Assembly: GCA_023374025.1 (NCBI GenBank)
Contig: SIJG01000019.1
Location: forward strand, 613,603 to 677,602
DNA from: Heterodera schachtii
Lineage: Eukaryota; Nematoda; Chromadorea; Rhabditida; Heteroderidae
DNA length: 64,000 nt
Direction: 5' to 3'
Part shown: in pieces, positions 20,901 to 31,906 of the stretch
Layout of the letters: every line of letters begins with the position of its first letter
How positions within the stretch are numbered: the stretch's first letter is position 1
The notes under the pieces: generated by a model
The model's database searches: none
Seen by the model: only the letters and a program-made list of their open reading frames with translations
Told to the model about the DNA's origin: nothing
Program-made: the position numbers and the translations under genes

Positions 20901-22291
20901 TATTGCTTCCTATTAAGTGGCCAAACTATATTTTCATGCCACGATGAAAATTTTCCATTTGATTATATTTTGAGTAATGCCCACTTTGATGGCAAAATTT
21001 AGTCGCAGAAATTTTGCAGCCAAATTTTTTTTATAAGAAAATTAAAAGAAAAACCCAGAAATTTTGTCAGCGATTTTTTTTTGAAATTTTCCAAAAAATT
21101 GCTAAAAAATTTCTATGGTAAAAAGTTTTTTTAAATTTTCGTTGGCAACATAATTTCACGGCAAAATTTCGGCGGCGAAATTCTTAATTTAAATAACTGG
21201 AAAAAATATAATTTATATTCTAAAAATTATTTTTATTAATATTAGTACAACTATTTCTTAGAATATATTTTGTATGTTTTGTTGGTTAAAGTTTCTTAAA
21301 ATGGTGCTGTGACGAAGTGTCAAAAGTATCGATGTGGATGGTCGTCTTTTTTTTGTGGTCGTGTAAACCAAAATAGAGCCGGATATATTTTTTAATAATT
21401 AATTAATTTAATCTTTCAATAACTTTTCCATACTGAAAGGACGCGCTTCTTCCGGTCATCCCTAACCCATACTTTTGACACTTGTGCTCAACACGCTTAA
21501 AACCATCTCTAATACAAAAGTAAAATCGTAATTTAATTAAATTTTATAAATAATTCTGTGATTGAATGTTTAATAATTATATTGGTTTTTATATATTTAA
21601 TTGAATTTTTATTAATTTTATTTCATCTTTGATTCCTTCAGGTTCGATTTTTAGGAATTGTTGATATTTTATTTAAAGCATAAAATATAGAATTTAATAT
21701 TTTGTCATGTATTAATTTTTTATCATTTTATCTTTATTTTCTTTTAGCTTTCTCATTTATTTTAATTTTTAATTTTAATTTTAATTTTAATTTTTTTCTT
21801 TTCTATATAATTATTTTGCTGTTAAATGATTTATTTTGTATATTTACATCTTTTCATTTTTGTAAGCTTTTGTCTTTAATTTCTATTCATTCAAATAAAT
21901 ATTGTTAATTTTCGAATAATTAAATTTGGAATCAATTAGTATTCTTTAAAAATCCCAACCCTTGTTATTATCCAAAAATTGTCATCGATTGTTAAACGTT
22001 TAAATACTTAATTGTATTATTTAAATAACAAACCTTTACATGTTTTAAAGCCTTTTTTATATAACAAATAAAGATTTTTATATTAATTTCAATGTTTTCT
22101 GGCATTTTTAAATTTTGGATTAGAAATTTGAAATATTAAAATTAAAATTTGTGCTTCTTAAATATTGTTGAAAAATAATTTATTGACTATAATTTTTTAA
22201 TATAAAAAAAAAAATTTTTATAAGAATTATAAAATAAAAATTAGTTATTTTTCGTTTGTACTTCACCTTACAAATTTTACCATAATTAATC
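17950..22291. other. AT-rich non-coding DNA with diverged dispersed repeats
   Basis: No gene is supported. About 18150-18480 (TTTTTCCTGTTTCAAAATTTTTTAA.., AATTTTTGGAAAGTTCTTGAA, GAAGGTCGGT) resembles 33430-33540 and 46480-46650. About 19650-19950 (TTTTGCTTGAAACTTTTAATAAT..) is colinear with 28310-28720. A short GC-richer patch at 19475-19545 gives a short minus-strand peptide-like stretch (RRPRIRDTSQPSQNGFPLW) with no gene structure around it. Confidence 0.5.
21315..21483. repeat. short inverted-repeat element (possible MITE, 169 bp)
   Basis: AAGTGTCAAAAGTAT at 21315-21329 is exactly complementary to 21469-21483, with weaker pairing continuing inward. The interior is slightly richer in G+C than the surroundings. 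No target-site duplication is evident, so a MITE is only one possibility. Confidence 0.5.
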
Positions 22292-22529
22292 ACTAGAAAC
22301 CGGATTTTGAGGCATATGCCTTTTTTTTGCTAATAGGAGAAATAGTTATGGCCCGGGCCCCGTTTGGGGGGTTGGGGGGTGTGAAAACATGTGTTTTCAC
22401 ACCTTTGAGGGTGTCAAAACACTTGTTACAGGCAGGTGTCCGGGGCCCATTTTCGCGCACTTTTTTTGGGTTACTGTATTTAAAAAAAAAATTTTTTAAA
22501 CCGGTGGTGTGGGGGTAGAATTTTACCAC
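22292..22529. repeat. GC-rich element with a perfect 26-bp palindrome
   Basis: A sharply bounded G/C-rich patch in AT-rich DNA. It holds a perfect hairpin with 12-bp arms (GGTGTGAAAACA at 22378-22389 and TGTTTTCACACC at 22392-22403, 2-nt loop), flanked by GGCCCGGGCCCCG and CCGGGGCCC blocks. Both strands are open (78 and 63 codons). The compact composition suggests a dispersed repeat rather than a gene. Confidence 0.45.
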
Positions 22530-22599
22530 ATTTTTTTCCTCATTATACTGTATTTTTTCTTTAAATAAAATTTTTTCCTCATTATACTGTATTTTTTTT

Positions 22600-22916
22600 G
22601 TTAATAAATATTTCTACATTTCGGCGGCGTTGGCTGTTGGTCAGCGAACGAAGGGGAGGGGGTGGTGGTGGCGGTGCCAAGCGAAAACTTTTTCCTATTC
22701 TTTTGCCATCTGTGCGCCGATGGGTGTGGAAAGCGAAAGGGTGAAGTGGACGGAGTGTGTGTATGAGTTCTCTCCGTCCTTCTCTCTTTCTTTTTCTCTC
22801 ATTCGTCCCAAACAAATTTGCTGTCTCTTCGTTTTGCATTTCTCTGCGTTGAATAAGCGGACGGATCGGCGCTTTACCGGGGGGGGGGGTCAATTGAAAA
22901 AATTGTGAATAAAATT
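22600..22916. other. GC-richer region upstream of the spliced gene
   Basis: Contains purine runs (AAGGGGAGGGGGTGG) and a pyrimidine tract (TCTCTCCGTCCTTCTCTCTT) on the plus strand, ending in a run of 11 G before the ATG at 22917. A minus-strand frame (22582-22893, Pro/Arg-rich) exists but shows no gene features. Promoter or 5' leader of the following gene is the most likely role. Confidence 0.3.
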
Positions 22917-23808
22917 ATGGATGACAAAAGGCGGCAATGTCCGAACAAAAGTTGGAAATTGTAAGAAAGGGGGGCGTGAAGAGGGGGGGGGGATGGCCAG
23001 AGGGGATGGACTGATCATCTGCATCTCCTTTCATTATTTGACCATCCGACAATCATTTCTCCATAGCATTTTTGTGGGAATGGCCAAGGGGTTGAAATCG
23101 CTAGGAATTTATTTTTTTGAATTTCTTCCCAATTTTTTTTGGCAATCTGATCACAATGAGCTCCATTCGCCGCCCCACCAACATGACGTGGATCATTGAG
23201 GAGCGGTGTTCCTGCCTCGGGCGGATGCTGTTTGCATCCGCCCGGAGGAGTTCACGAAGCCAATTGAGTGTTTGAACACCGCTCATTTGGGCTCATTCTC
23301 CGAACACTTGTTGGCGGCGCCCTGCAACGCCAACGTCTCTCACCGACGTGGTGGAGCAGTTGAACAACGCCAACATTGCCAAGGCACGGGATGCGTGAAC
23401 AGCATGGTGTTCATCTTTTTCCTCTTCATTTTCCTCGCCCAGGTAAATTTAATTTTTTATTTTAAATTAATTATTTTTCATTTTCATTTCATTTTAAAAT
23501 TAATAATTATGGTGTTAAGGTGTGTATTTTTTGGGCCATGTTTTTGAACATGCCGGCCCGTGGCGCCGGCATTCGTCGTCGCCGTCCTCGTCGCCCGGAT
23601 GGCGTCAATGAGGACAATGCGCCTCGCCCTCTCCAGGTGTTCAGCGTGGTGCGCGAGGTAATGTTTGCCTTTTCCTACCTGTCTCCCATTTTTAACATTT
23701 TTTCCTTTTGAGCGTCGCACTGGGCGAGAGTCGCCCCAGCGCTTCGGACTGCGCATTGGGAACGTTGGTGTGGAGGAGGTCGAGAATGGAGGCTGGGAAG
23801 GAAGATGA
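22917..23808 (+). CDS. spliced single-pass membrane protein gene, frame disturbed in exon 2
   Basis: Family not recognised. Well-supported exons are ..23442 (ending ..FFLFIFLAQ, donor gtaaat), 23520-23657 (donor gtaatg) and 23713-23808 (ending ..GGWEGR, TGA). Introns are 77 and 55 nt, all junctions phase 0. The product has a hydrophobic segment (VFIFFLFIFLAQVCIFWAMF) spanning the first junction, then a basic cytoplasm-like tail (GIRRRRPRRPDG) and a RERRTGRESPQRFGLRIG end. The upstream exon is open from 23206, with Cys in the N-terminal part. A possible first exon is 22917-22960 (ATG, donor GTAAG) joining 23161, but then the frame must change near 23220. A local segment (23335-23395) also looks more protein-like in another frame. 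A working gene with assembly indels, or a young pseudogene, both fit. Confidence 0.5.
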
Positions 23809-24066
23809 TTTTTTGAAAAATCACATTTAAATTTTTAAAATTTTCCTAGCAAATAAATTAAAAATTCATTATATTAAAAAATTTATTAGTCCTGAGAGAA
23901 ATATTATTTAAAATAATATTAAAATAGGAAATACCAAATTGCGGTCATTTTTTAATCGATTTAATCGTTGCCTTCCATTTAAAATTAATTCATTCGGCAT
24001 ATTGTCGTCCATCGGCGCTGTCTTAAAATTTTGCTATAGGAATTTTGTAAATTTAAAATTATTCAC

Positions 24067-24284
24067 TTACCAAAGGAACCAGGCAATAAAAAGTATGACG
24101 ATCAGTGCGATGCAGAACCAGCTAAGTTGGAACTGTCGGCGTGCTCCTTCAAATACCACAACCTGAAATAAATAAAATTATTTTTGAATTCAAAAAATTG
24201 TTTAACATTTTCGAAATGGAAATGTTGCTGCTGTCTTCGCGATTGTCGTTTGTAGATCGGCAAAATTGTTGATTGGCGTGCCAT
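24067..24284 (-). CDS. small spliced membrane protein gene (58 aa or longer)
   Basis: Not recognised. Exon 24284-24207 (from MARQSTILPIYK) joins exon 24162-24067 across a 44-nt AT-rich intron ending in ATTTATTTCAG. Phase is 0, and the join gives ..FHFEN-VVVFEGARRQFQ... The second exon encodes a clear transmembrane helix (WFCIALIVILFIAWFLW) and then TAA. A GTAAGTG donor overlaps that stop, so an alternative further exon (acceptor CCTATAG near 24033) is possible. The frame is open upstream to about 24395 (DANGEEQTYAVIDDENAILIQ), so the true start may be in an earlier exon. Confidence 0.45.
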
Positions 24285-24467
24285 TGGAAATTGCAGAGAA
24301 AATGGAAAAAAGAACTGAATGAGAATGGCATTCTCGTCGTCGATGACGGCATATGTTTGCTCTTCTCCGTTCGCGTCTCGACCTACTCTTTATTATGCTG
24401 ATAAGAAAAAGGGACCATCTTAAAAAATATCCAAATTATAGAAAGAAAAAAAGGATGAACGGCCCGG

Positions 24468-24476
24468 TATATAAAT
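24468..24476 (+). promoter_or_regulatory. TATA box of the SAATMGM-repeat gene
   Basis: TATATAAAT, 45-53 bases before the ATG at 24521, preceded by a CGGCCCGG block. The spacing leaves room for a very short 5' leader. Confidence 0.5.
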
Positions 24477-24520
24477 GGGGACAAACAAATTTATTTTCAT
24501 TTTGATCAGATTTTCAAAAA

Positions 24521-25384
24521 ATGAGTATCAACCTCCACGACAAAAAGTCGCTCATGGACAACATTTTGCCAGTGGTTGAGATAAATCAAACGAACAACGG
24601 CATTACGGTTAGCAGTGAACGAATTGCGATACCACGAACGATTCAGTTCGATATTCTTGGCAAATGCCGAGAATGTAAGGCAACCGAATGTGAGACGGAA
24701 TGGTGCGTTTCCAAGGAAGGCGTTACCATTTGGTGCACACGCTTCAAAATTAGCCCCCGTTTTGTGCCCTTTGATGTGATCTACGATTTGCCTGGCTACA
24801 CATTTTTCAAGGTTTGTTTCTGGGTTTTTTTTTTGCATCACAAGTATTTACTCAACAGATTCGAAACAAAGGACGGGTTTTCAACGTTGACCATGGCTTT
24901 CCGCTCCAACGCATGCACCCAGACCCCGACTCCGGTGTACCATTTGCCTCCACCTCCTCCACCGCCTCAGCTCCCGAAAAGAAAGCAGGAAAGTCACCAA
25001 GATGCGGAACAAAGTGTTGCCCATCGGTTCTTCGACTCTGTGTCGGCAGCAACGACGGGATTAGACATTGCGCGGCACCAAACGCGACAAGGCGATGGCA
25101 AAGAATTTTTTGGTGCAGTTTCAGCGGCGACCATGGGAATGGACATTGAACAAAAAAACGAGAAGCCTAAACTAAGAAAACAACAGAGGGCAGACGCCTC
25201 AGATTTCTTTTCACCCATTTCGGCCGCTACTATGGGCATGACCTCCGAACATCTAAATCCCAAGCCTAAGCCGAGACAACAGCCAGTTGATGCCTCCAAT
25301 TTCTTTTCTTCCATTTCGGCAGCAACCATGGGGATGGAAGTAGGACAGGACAAACCACTGAAGCCAAGCCAAAAAGAACTTTAA
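24521..25384 (+). CDS. protein with four FFxxxSAATxG repeats (287 aa as read through)
   Basis: Not recognised. The N-terminal domain (about 1-97) has five Cys (49, 52, 57, 62, 72) in KCRECKATECETEWC.. and ends PGYTFFK. The C-terminal half has a PPPPPPPQ run (143-150), then four repeats at about 170, 196, 229 and 261: FFDSVSAATTG, FFGAVSAATMG, FFSPISAATMG and FFSSISAATMG, separated by Lys/Pro-rich linkers. This strongly supports the frame there. A GT..AG interval at 24812-24858 (47 nt) looks like an intron, but removing it shifts into another long frame (IRNKGRVFNVDHGF..) that misses the repeats. Using an upstream AG at 24844 (33 nt) keeps the repeat frame. Alternative splicing or an indel would explain this. 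Confidence 0.6.
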   Translation: MSINLHDKKSLMDNILPVVEINQTNNGITVSSERIAIPRTIQFDILGKCRECKATECETEWCVSKEGVTIWCTRFKISPRFVPFDVIYDLPGYTFFKVCFWVFFLHHKYLLNRFETKDGFSTLTMAFRSNACTQTPTPVYHLPPPPPPPQLPKRKQESHQDAEQSVAHRFFDSVSAATTGLDIARHQTRQGDGKEFFGAVSAATMGMDIEQKNEKPKLRKQQRADASDFFSPISAATMGMTSEHLNPKPKPRQQPVDASNFFSSISAATMGMEVGQDKPLKPSQKEL

Positions 25385-28300
25385 TCTTCTGCTAAACAAT
25401 TAAATACATTTTTGTTTTATATTCCCCTCAGTTTATATAATTATAAAAGATTATTTATGATTTATAAGGTACAGAAATATACTCGTAAAATTAATATTTA
25501 ATCAATCAAATTACTTAAGTATTTCATTTTAAGTAAAGCCACAACAATGATTAATTTTTTTTCTTATATCACGAAAATAATGGTAAAATTAAAAAGATTG
25601 TTATGAATTAATCTACCAGAAAATTAATTTATTTATTATCACGTAAATTGGAATACAATGAATTATCTTTTATTTACAAACATTACTATTTGTTGTTGAA
25701 AAAATTTTCATGCATTAGCTATTTTTTCATATGCTTAAATTATTACAGCTTTTTATCAAATATTAAAGTTTGGTTTTTCATTTTTAAACAATAAAATTTA
25801 CTTATTATCCAGATTTATCTACTTGGCTATATTATTTTGTTTTGATTTAATACCCAACTTTTTCTTCGATATTAACTTTAAAATTTTCAATGCTTTCTTA
25901 TTTTTAGTGAATGAAAAAAATCACCAAAAATGGCAAAAAAGGCACTATTAAAGGTTCAAAAATTTCCAAAAAAAGCATAAAAACCCTCAAATTTGCATAA
26001 AGAAGACATTTAAAAATTTTTTAAATTTTTTGTGACCAAAACACGTAAAACTTAATCAAAAAACTTAATTTAAAAGGCACGAAAACCTTTAAAAAAGGCA
26101 TTAAAGCATAATAAAAGTTTTACTTAAAAATCTCGGATTTAATGGGATCCATTTAATTTCCATTCTTATTATTGTTAGTCTTTTTCCAGATTTTCTACGA
26201 ATCTATCGTCAAAAATTGATTTTAAAAGATTTTATTTTTTTGTATGAAATTTTTCATTTAGATATTATTTATTTATACCTATAAAATCTTTTTAAACGTA
26301 AAATATTAAAATTGTTCTTTTTTAATTAAAGTATTCAGATTATTTTTTAATTACCCCCAAAATATAAAATTTTGAAATATCATGCTGACCTTTTTTGAAA
26401 TTTAAGCTAAAAAAAAAAGATTTATTAGTTCTTATTTTAGTTTCTTTTAAGGTAAAAATTTATTTATCTTTTTTTAATTATAGTATTCATGTTGTAACGT
26501 TCATTATTAATTAAGCTTTTCTTTCTTTTTTAATTAATATATATTATAAAAAATTTAAAAAATATATTGCAAAATTTCTTTTGTATTAATTATCCTAAAA
26601 TTACATTTCTTCTAACGACTTTATTTTGCAATAAAAATTCATTAATATTAAATACCCGTTTTGGGTTTAATTATACTCGTAAAACGCAGTAATTTACAAA
26701 ACAAAAATTATCCATTGATGATTAATGAGTTAAGGAACATTTATTATTTTCAATTGAATAATTTAAAGATAGAGTAGTAGCTAATAGAGACTTTTTATTA
26801 AATTATTTTGCATTTATTTATTAATATGGTGCAATTTTTATTTAAATAAGACTTTTCCATATGGTACTTATTGAAATGTTGTAAAAGGCACTATACGTGA
26901 TTTTAAATTTGGTGTTTAGTTATGTTTTATCTAGAATTACAAGAATATTGTGTGAATTTTTTTTTTGTATCTTATATATTTATACTCGGATTCAAGGAAG
27001 ATTTTTGAAAAATTTGTTTTAATTTATATTTATCCTTGTTATTTATTGTAAATTAAAAAACGGTTTTAACTTTCTGACAGATAGCATTCTAAATGTGGAC
27101 TAATCTGTGAGAAAATAGTTTTAGTATTTGTTAATTGAAATAATTTATTTATATAGTTTAATAATTATGAATATAAAATCGTTTTATTTTAATTATTTTT
27201 TATAAATATATTTAAAGTTTTATTGATAGTTATATTGATTTTTAATTGATTATTTCAAGTTTCAGTTTTTATATTTTTTATGAATTTTTATTATATTTAT
27301 AGAAAAAATATTTAAGTTTAAGAATAGCAATCTATATTATCACAAATGTCATTTCAAATATCTATTTTTTGCTTTAATTTTTTTAAAATTTATTTGAAGT
27401 ACCACAAATCTCTTCTTTAGTCTGTGTTTTTTCAAAAAATATGCACCTTTTTATATATATTTATTGTTATTTTTCTGATAACTTTCTTTATTTCTTCATA
27501 TGTTTTTTACTTTTTAAAATTTCTGTCGCAAGAAGAATTTTTTTCTCTTATTTATTCTTTTTTTTTGTTCTTTGACAGTCTATTTGGTATTCATAGCATT
27601 TTTTAATAGAATAATAGCTTTTTGTTTTAATTATTAAATTTTTATCAACAGAAAGTTTTAATAAATAGTTGTTGTGCAATTTATTTAAAAAGTTTTCGGG
27701 AAAATAATACAATTAATAGTTTTAATTTTTTTCATTTATTTTTTCTAAATTATTTTATTTTTGGAATTACTTTTGATAAAATTTTTAATATTTGGATAAT
27801 ATTCAAATTTGTTTATACAATATTTGCAAATAAAGGTCATTAAAGTTTATACTTCAAATTAATTAATAGATTTTTATTTTAGTAGTATTTTTATTTTTTA
27901 TTATAATTAATTTTATCTTATTCGTAAAGTTTAGTTGCTTAGTTAATTTCATTTCTTTCTTTTATTTATTATTTTTAACGAATAATATATTTTAAGTAGT
28001 TTTTTGCTTTTATTATTTTATTTATTTAACAAATGGTTTTCCATTAACTTATTAATATTTGCTGACCTCATATCCTAATAATTTACTCTTAAAATTTGGA
28101 AATTTCTTAATTAATACATGTTTGCCTTTTTTTACATTGCTTATTTTATTATAAATTTGTTTATTGTTTTTATACGCTTTTATGTGAACATTGGGCAATT
28201 TATTACTATTTAATTGTTTTTGTTATAATTTAATGGTTTCATTTTCTCGGCCTTGTTCTTTTTATTTTCGAACATGCATCGTGCGATAGATTTTTTTTGT

Positions 28301-31300
28301 GTATGTTCGTTGGTTTTGCTTGAAACTTTTAATAATATTCTTATTCAACTATTCTTTACAATTTTACAAATGTTTTGTTATTTAATTTTATTTTATTTTT
28401 GCTAGTTTTTTTAAATTAATGAATCATCTTTTTTTGTGTAATTGCATTCAATGTTGATTTTAGCATTTAAAGCGATTAATTCTTCTATTTTTTCTTACTT
28501 TTCATAGAATATTTTCGAATGTTTTAGTTGTTATGATGAATAATTTTCTGGTCACGGTCATGTGATTTAATTTATTTTTAATAAATAGCTTTAAATTTTA
28601 ATATATTTGATGTATTGAAGTTAATATTAATTTCAAAGCATTTATTTATTTATTTTTGTCCTAAATTATAAAAATTATAAAATTAGCTTTTCAATTTTAG
28701 TTTTTAATTTAAAAATTTTTATAACAAGAAGAACAGTCATATATTATTTAATTATTTCCGCTTTTAATATTAATTTTGGATATTGAAATAAGTCATTGCT
28801 TTTTCACGTTTTATAAATGTGATGCAATATAATATTTTCCTATTTAATATATGTATTTTTATTTTTACTTTAATTTATTAATGTATTTATTTATAATTGA
28901 TAAATTGTTTATTTTTATTTAATGCATCAAATAGATAAGTCTATTGCTATTTAGTATTTATTAATAACATTATTTTAATTATATTTACATTTTCTCATTT
29001 TGATCATCTTTTGCCTTTAGATTAGAAGATTAGCAAGTAAATAATTCAATCTCATATTCATCGGGAATGAAATCTCAACGCAGCCAACATGTTAAGCAGA
29101 AAAAAATTTCTTGCGTCTGGACAATCAATTTTAAAAATTAATTTAAAAAGAGAAGAATAAATCGCAGAAACATAATAAATTAACAAGATACGGAGAAAAA
29201 ATTTAAAAGAAAATGGAATCTGTCGTAAATAAAAGTTTTATAATTGAAGTGAAAAAATAAACTCTATCAGAAAAAATGATTATTATTCTACCCTCAAAAG
29301 TATATTATTATAAATAATTAGCTCATTTATTAGGCTATTAAAATAACGAAAATAAAAAATAAAATTAAATGAACAAATTGATCATTTTTATAAAATTAAC
29401 AACAAAACGTTGGTTAAATATTTTTATTTGTTAAAAAAGATTTTTATAATAAAATGAATTTTTTTATTAAAAAATTTCAAATAATAAACATTTGCAAGTG
29501 TGGGATAAGCAAATGTTTTTGATTAGTGATTGTTTGGATATGAGGAAATTTAATAATTTTTCATCTTTTCTATGTGGCGGTGGAATAGAAAATATTATGA
29601 CTTAATTGATTCCGATTCTTTTATGTGAATTTCATCTATTCTTTTTCCATAGTTTTTTGTTATAATTAATATGGCATTGATTTAAATTTTATTGTTTTTG
29701 TGCTTTAATGTGAGAAACTTTACGTCCAAAAATGGGGCAAGTATTGGTCTCACAATTGCTTGACGTGTTTAGGCCGATCTTCATGCACATTAAATGATAA
29801 GATTTATGCAACATTTCGTTAGTTTATAACTAATTAAATCCATTTTACAAAATATTCATTTTTTATTGACATACATTATTTAGATTTTTTAAAAAATTTT
29901 TAAATATTTTTTTAAATGCATATAGAAATAAAAATTGTTTTATTTTTAATAATTAAAATATTATTTACTCATGTCGTTTTGGTTCTATTTCCAACAACAA
30001 TCAAACCCAGTGCTTTATTTAAAACTTTCTTTTTTATAATTTTCTTATTTTTAACTTAAATTTATTTTTTCGTTATTTTTTTTATAGAGAGAAAAATTAA
30101 GCATTTGTTTCTTTTTTATATATTGAGCGCAAAATTTGGTATCAAAATTTATGCATTTAATTTATTAAAGAATATTTTATTTTCAACATCTAAATCAATA
30201 AGTTTAATTTAGTTATTGTTTTTATTAATTTTAATATGTGATTATTAATAGTTTCATGATAAATTAATTTTTTAATAAATAAAAAAATCCCTTTATTTTT
30301 ATTCAACAATGAAAAATTCATTTTAAAATAAAATAAATATTTTCATTAAATAATGAGAAAATCATTAAAAAAACAGGAATTTTAAATCTAAGTTAGTTTA
30401 AGTTTATTTGAATTCTTGATCTTTTTATTATCTTGACGCTTCTCAGCATTACCGTAAAAGACCTTTTCAGAGCTGTCGATTTCATTTGATGTAATTTTTT
30501 ATTTTAAATCAAAAATTAATAGATTTTATGACGAATTACGAAAAAACTTTTGTATTTATTCTATTTTTATTTATTTTTTCATACAATATGAGAAAATTTT
30601 GTGTTTTTTTCCAATTTGATGAATTTTATTTTTATTATTTTTATTTGCTAGAGTCAAATGCTACCCATTCATTAATTAAAGTTTTTCTGGTCAAATAAAA
30701 TAGGTTAACATTTTTATATTATCTAAAAATAGTAGAAATGTATTGCGACTGTGAATGCTTTAATTAAATTTATGATTCAAGTATGGCTGGAGCTATCAAA
30801 TTCATACTTTTCTTTTTTCTCTTGAAGTCCAAATTTTATTGGTAAACTTTTACTCTTATATTTAATTATAGTAATATTTAACTAATTAATTATTAATATT
30901 GCTATATATATTTGTTTTTTGTAGTTTTATATAAATTAAATTTGATTACTATTAAATTATTGTTTTGAGTCTATCGTATTGTTCAATTGTAATAGTATGG
31001 ATTATATCTAGTTTAATGTTTATTACAATTGTATATTTAACTACTGGTACGTTGTGATTAATTTTTATTTTTATTTAAAAAATCAATAATACAAATTTTA
31101 TTTTCTACTCACTTTTTATACTCTAAGATAAGAATAGCATATATTATTTTGTATATTATTTTCTTTCAATTTTTCATTATTAATATTTAACTCTTCTTTC
31201 GCTTGTTATAAATCAACTTCATCTATAAGAATCGGGCATAATAAAATGAGTTTTACAATATGTTATTGCAATATTTTTATTTACTATTTTTCCTTAATTC

Positions 31301-31581
31301 AAGAATTGTCTTATTATTTTTATTATCTATTTGTATAAAAAAATTTAAAATTTTTGGACCGGAAAGATTTACCTATATTTTTGTGTTTATTATTTTTTAT
31401 ATTACACCTATTTTTATCATTAAAAGTTTAAAATATTTAATTATTTTATAATTTTTTTATCTTCTTTTAACGGTTTAATGCTATTCATCTCAAATTTGGT
31501 GGTTTTTATTTTATGATGAATTAAAAATTATTATATTTTTTCATTTTTAAATAAATGTGTTTTTGAAATTAAATAGGAATA
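25385..31581. other. AT-rich non-coding DNA
   Basis: No gene is supported; open frames are short and of the T-rich, Phe/Ile/Leu-rich kind. About 25910-26110 is a purine-richer patch with repeated AAAAAAGGCA and AAAGGCAC motifs. About 28310-28720 is a diverged colinear copy of 19650-19950. About 29600-29820 resembles 50200-50380. Confidence 0.5.
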
Positions 31582-31627
31582 ATGAATTTCATTATATTAT
31601 TTTCAAAACGGAATGTTCTGCCGTTGA

Positions 31628-31906
31628 AATTTTTCGGCAGGACATATGAGCGGAAAGAAGCTCTATCTTCAGCTTTCAGAAATGTATTTTTGGCCAAACA
31701 TGCTCGGAAGTTGTGTTCAAGAGCACCTGAAAGAGCCAATTCCCAAAAAATCAGCAGATTCAGTTGCTAAAATTGTTGTTGAAAAATTGATTTTGTTTAC
31801 GGCACCCCGAAACAGTTCCATTATGACCGAGGGAAAGAATTCATGAATTCGACATTGGCTGAAGTTTCGAAAATGTTAGACATTAAAAGGTCATCCACTG
31901 CTGGTT
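31628..31906 (+). pseudogene. degenerate gypsy-type integrase remnant
   Basis: Reads HMSGKKLYLQLSEMYFWPNM (zinc-domain His side and the YYWPNM motif), then SADSVAKIVVEKLIL, a decayed (S)DxGxEF site and STLAEVSKMLDIKRSSTAGYDPQAND, the classic integrase core up to HPQ-N-G. The first catalytic Asp region is deleted between EPIPKK and SADSVA. The second Asp is replaced (MTEGK where SDxGxEF is expected). Frame changes occur near 31843 and 31905. The final motif MAERVNG falls at the start of the next frame. Catalytically dead. Confidence 0.8.

Noticed and set aside
26340..26365. spliced-leader-like string TTTAATTACCC
   Set aside because: The rest of the SL1 sequence, a donor site and an Sm site are missing.
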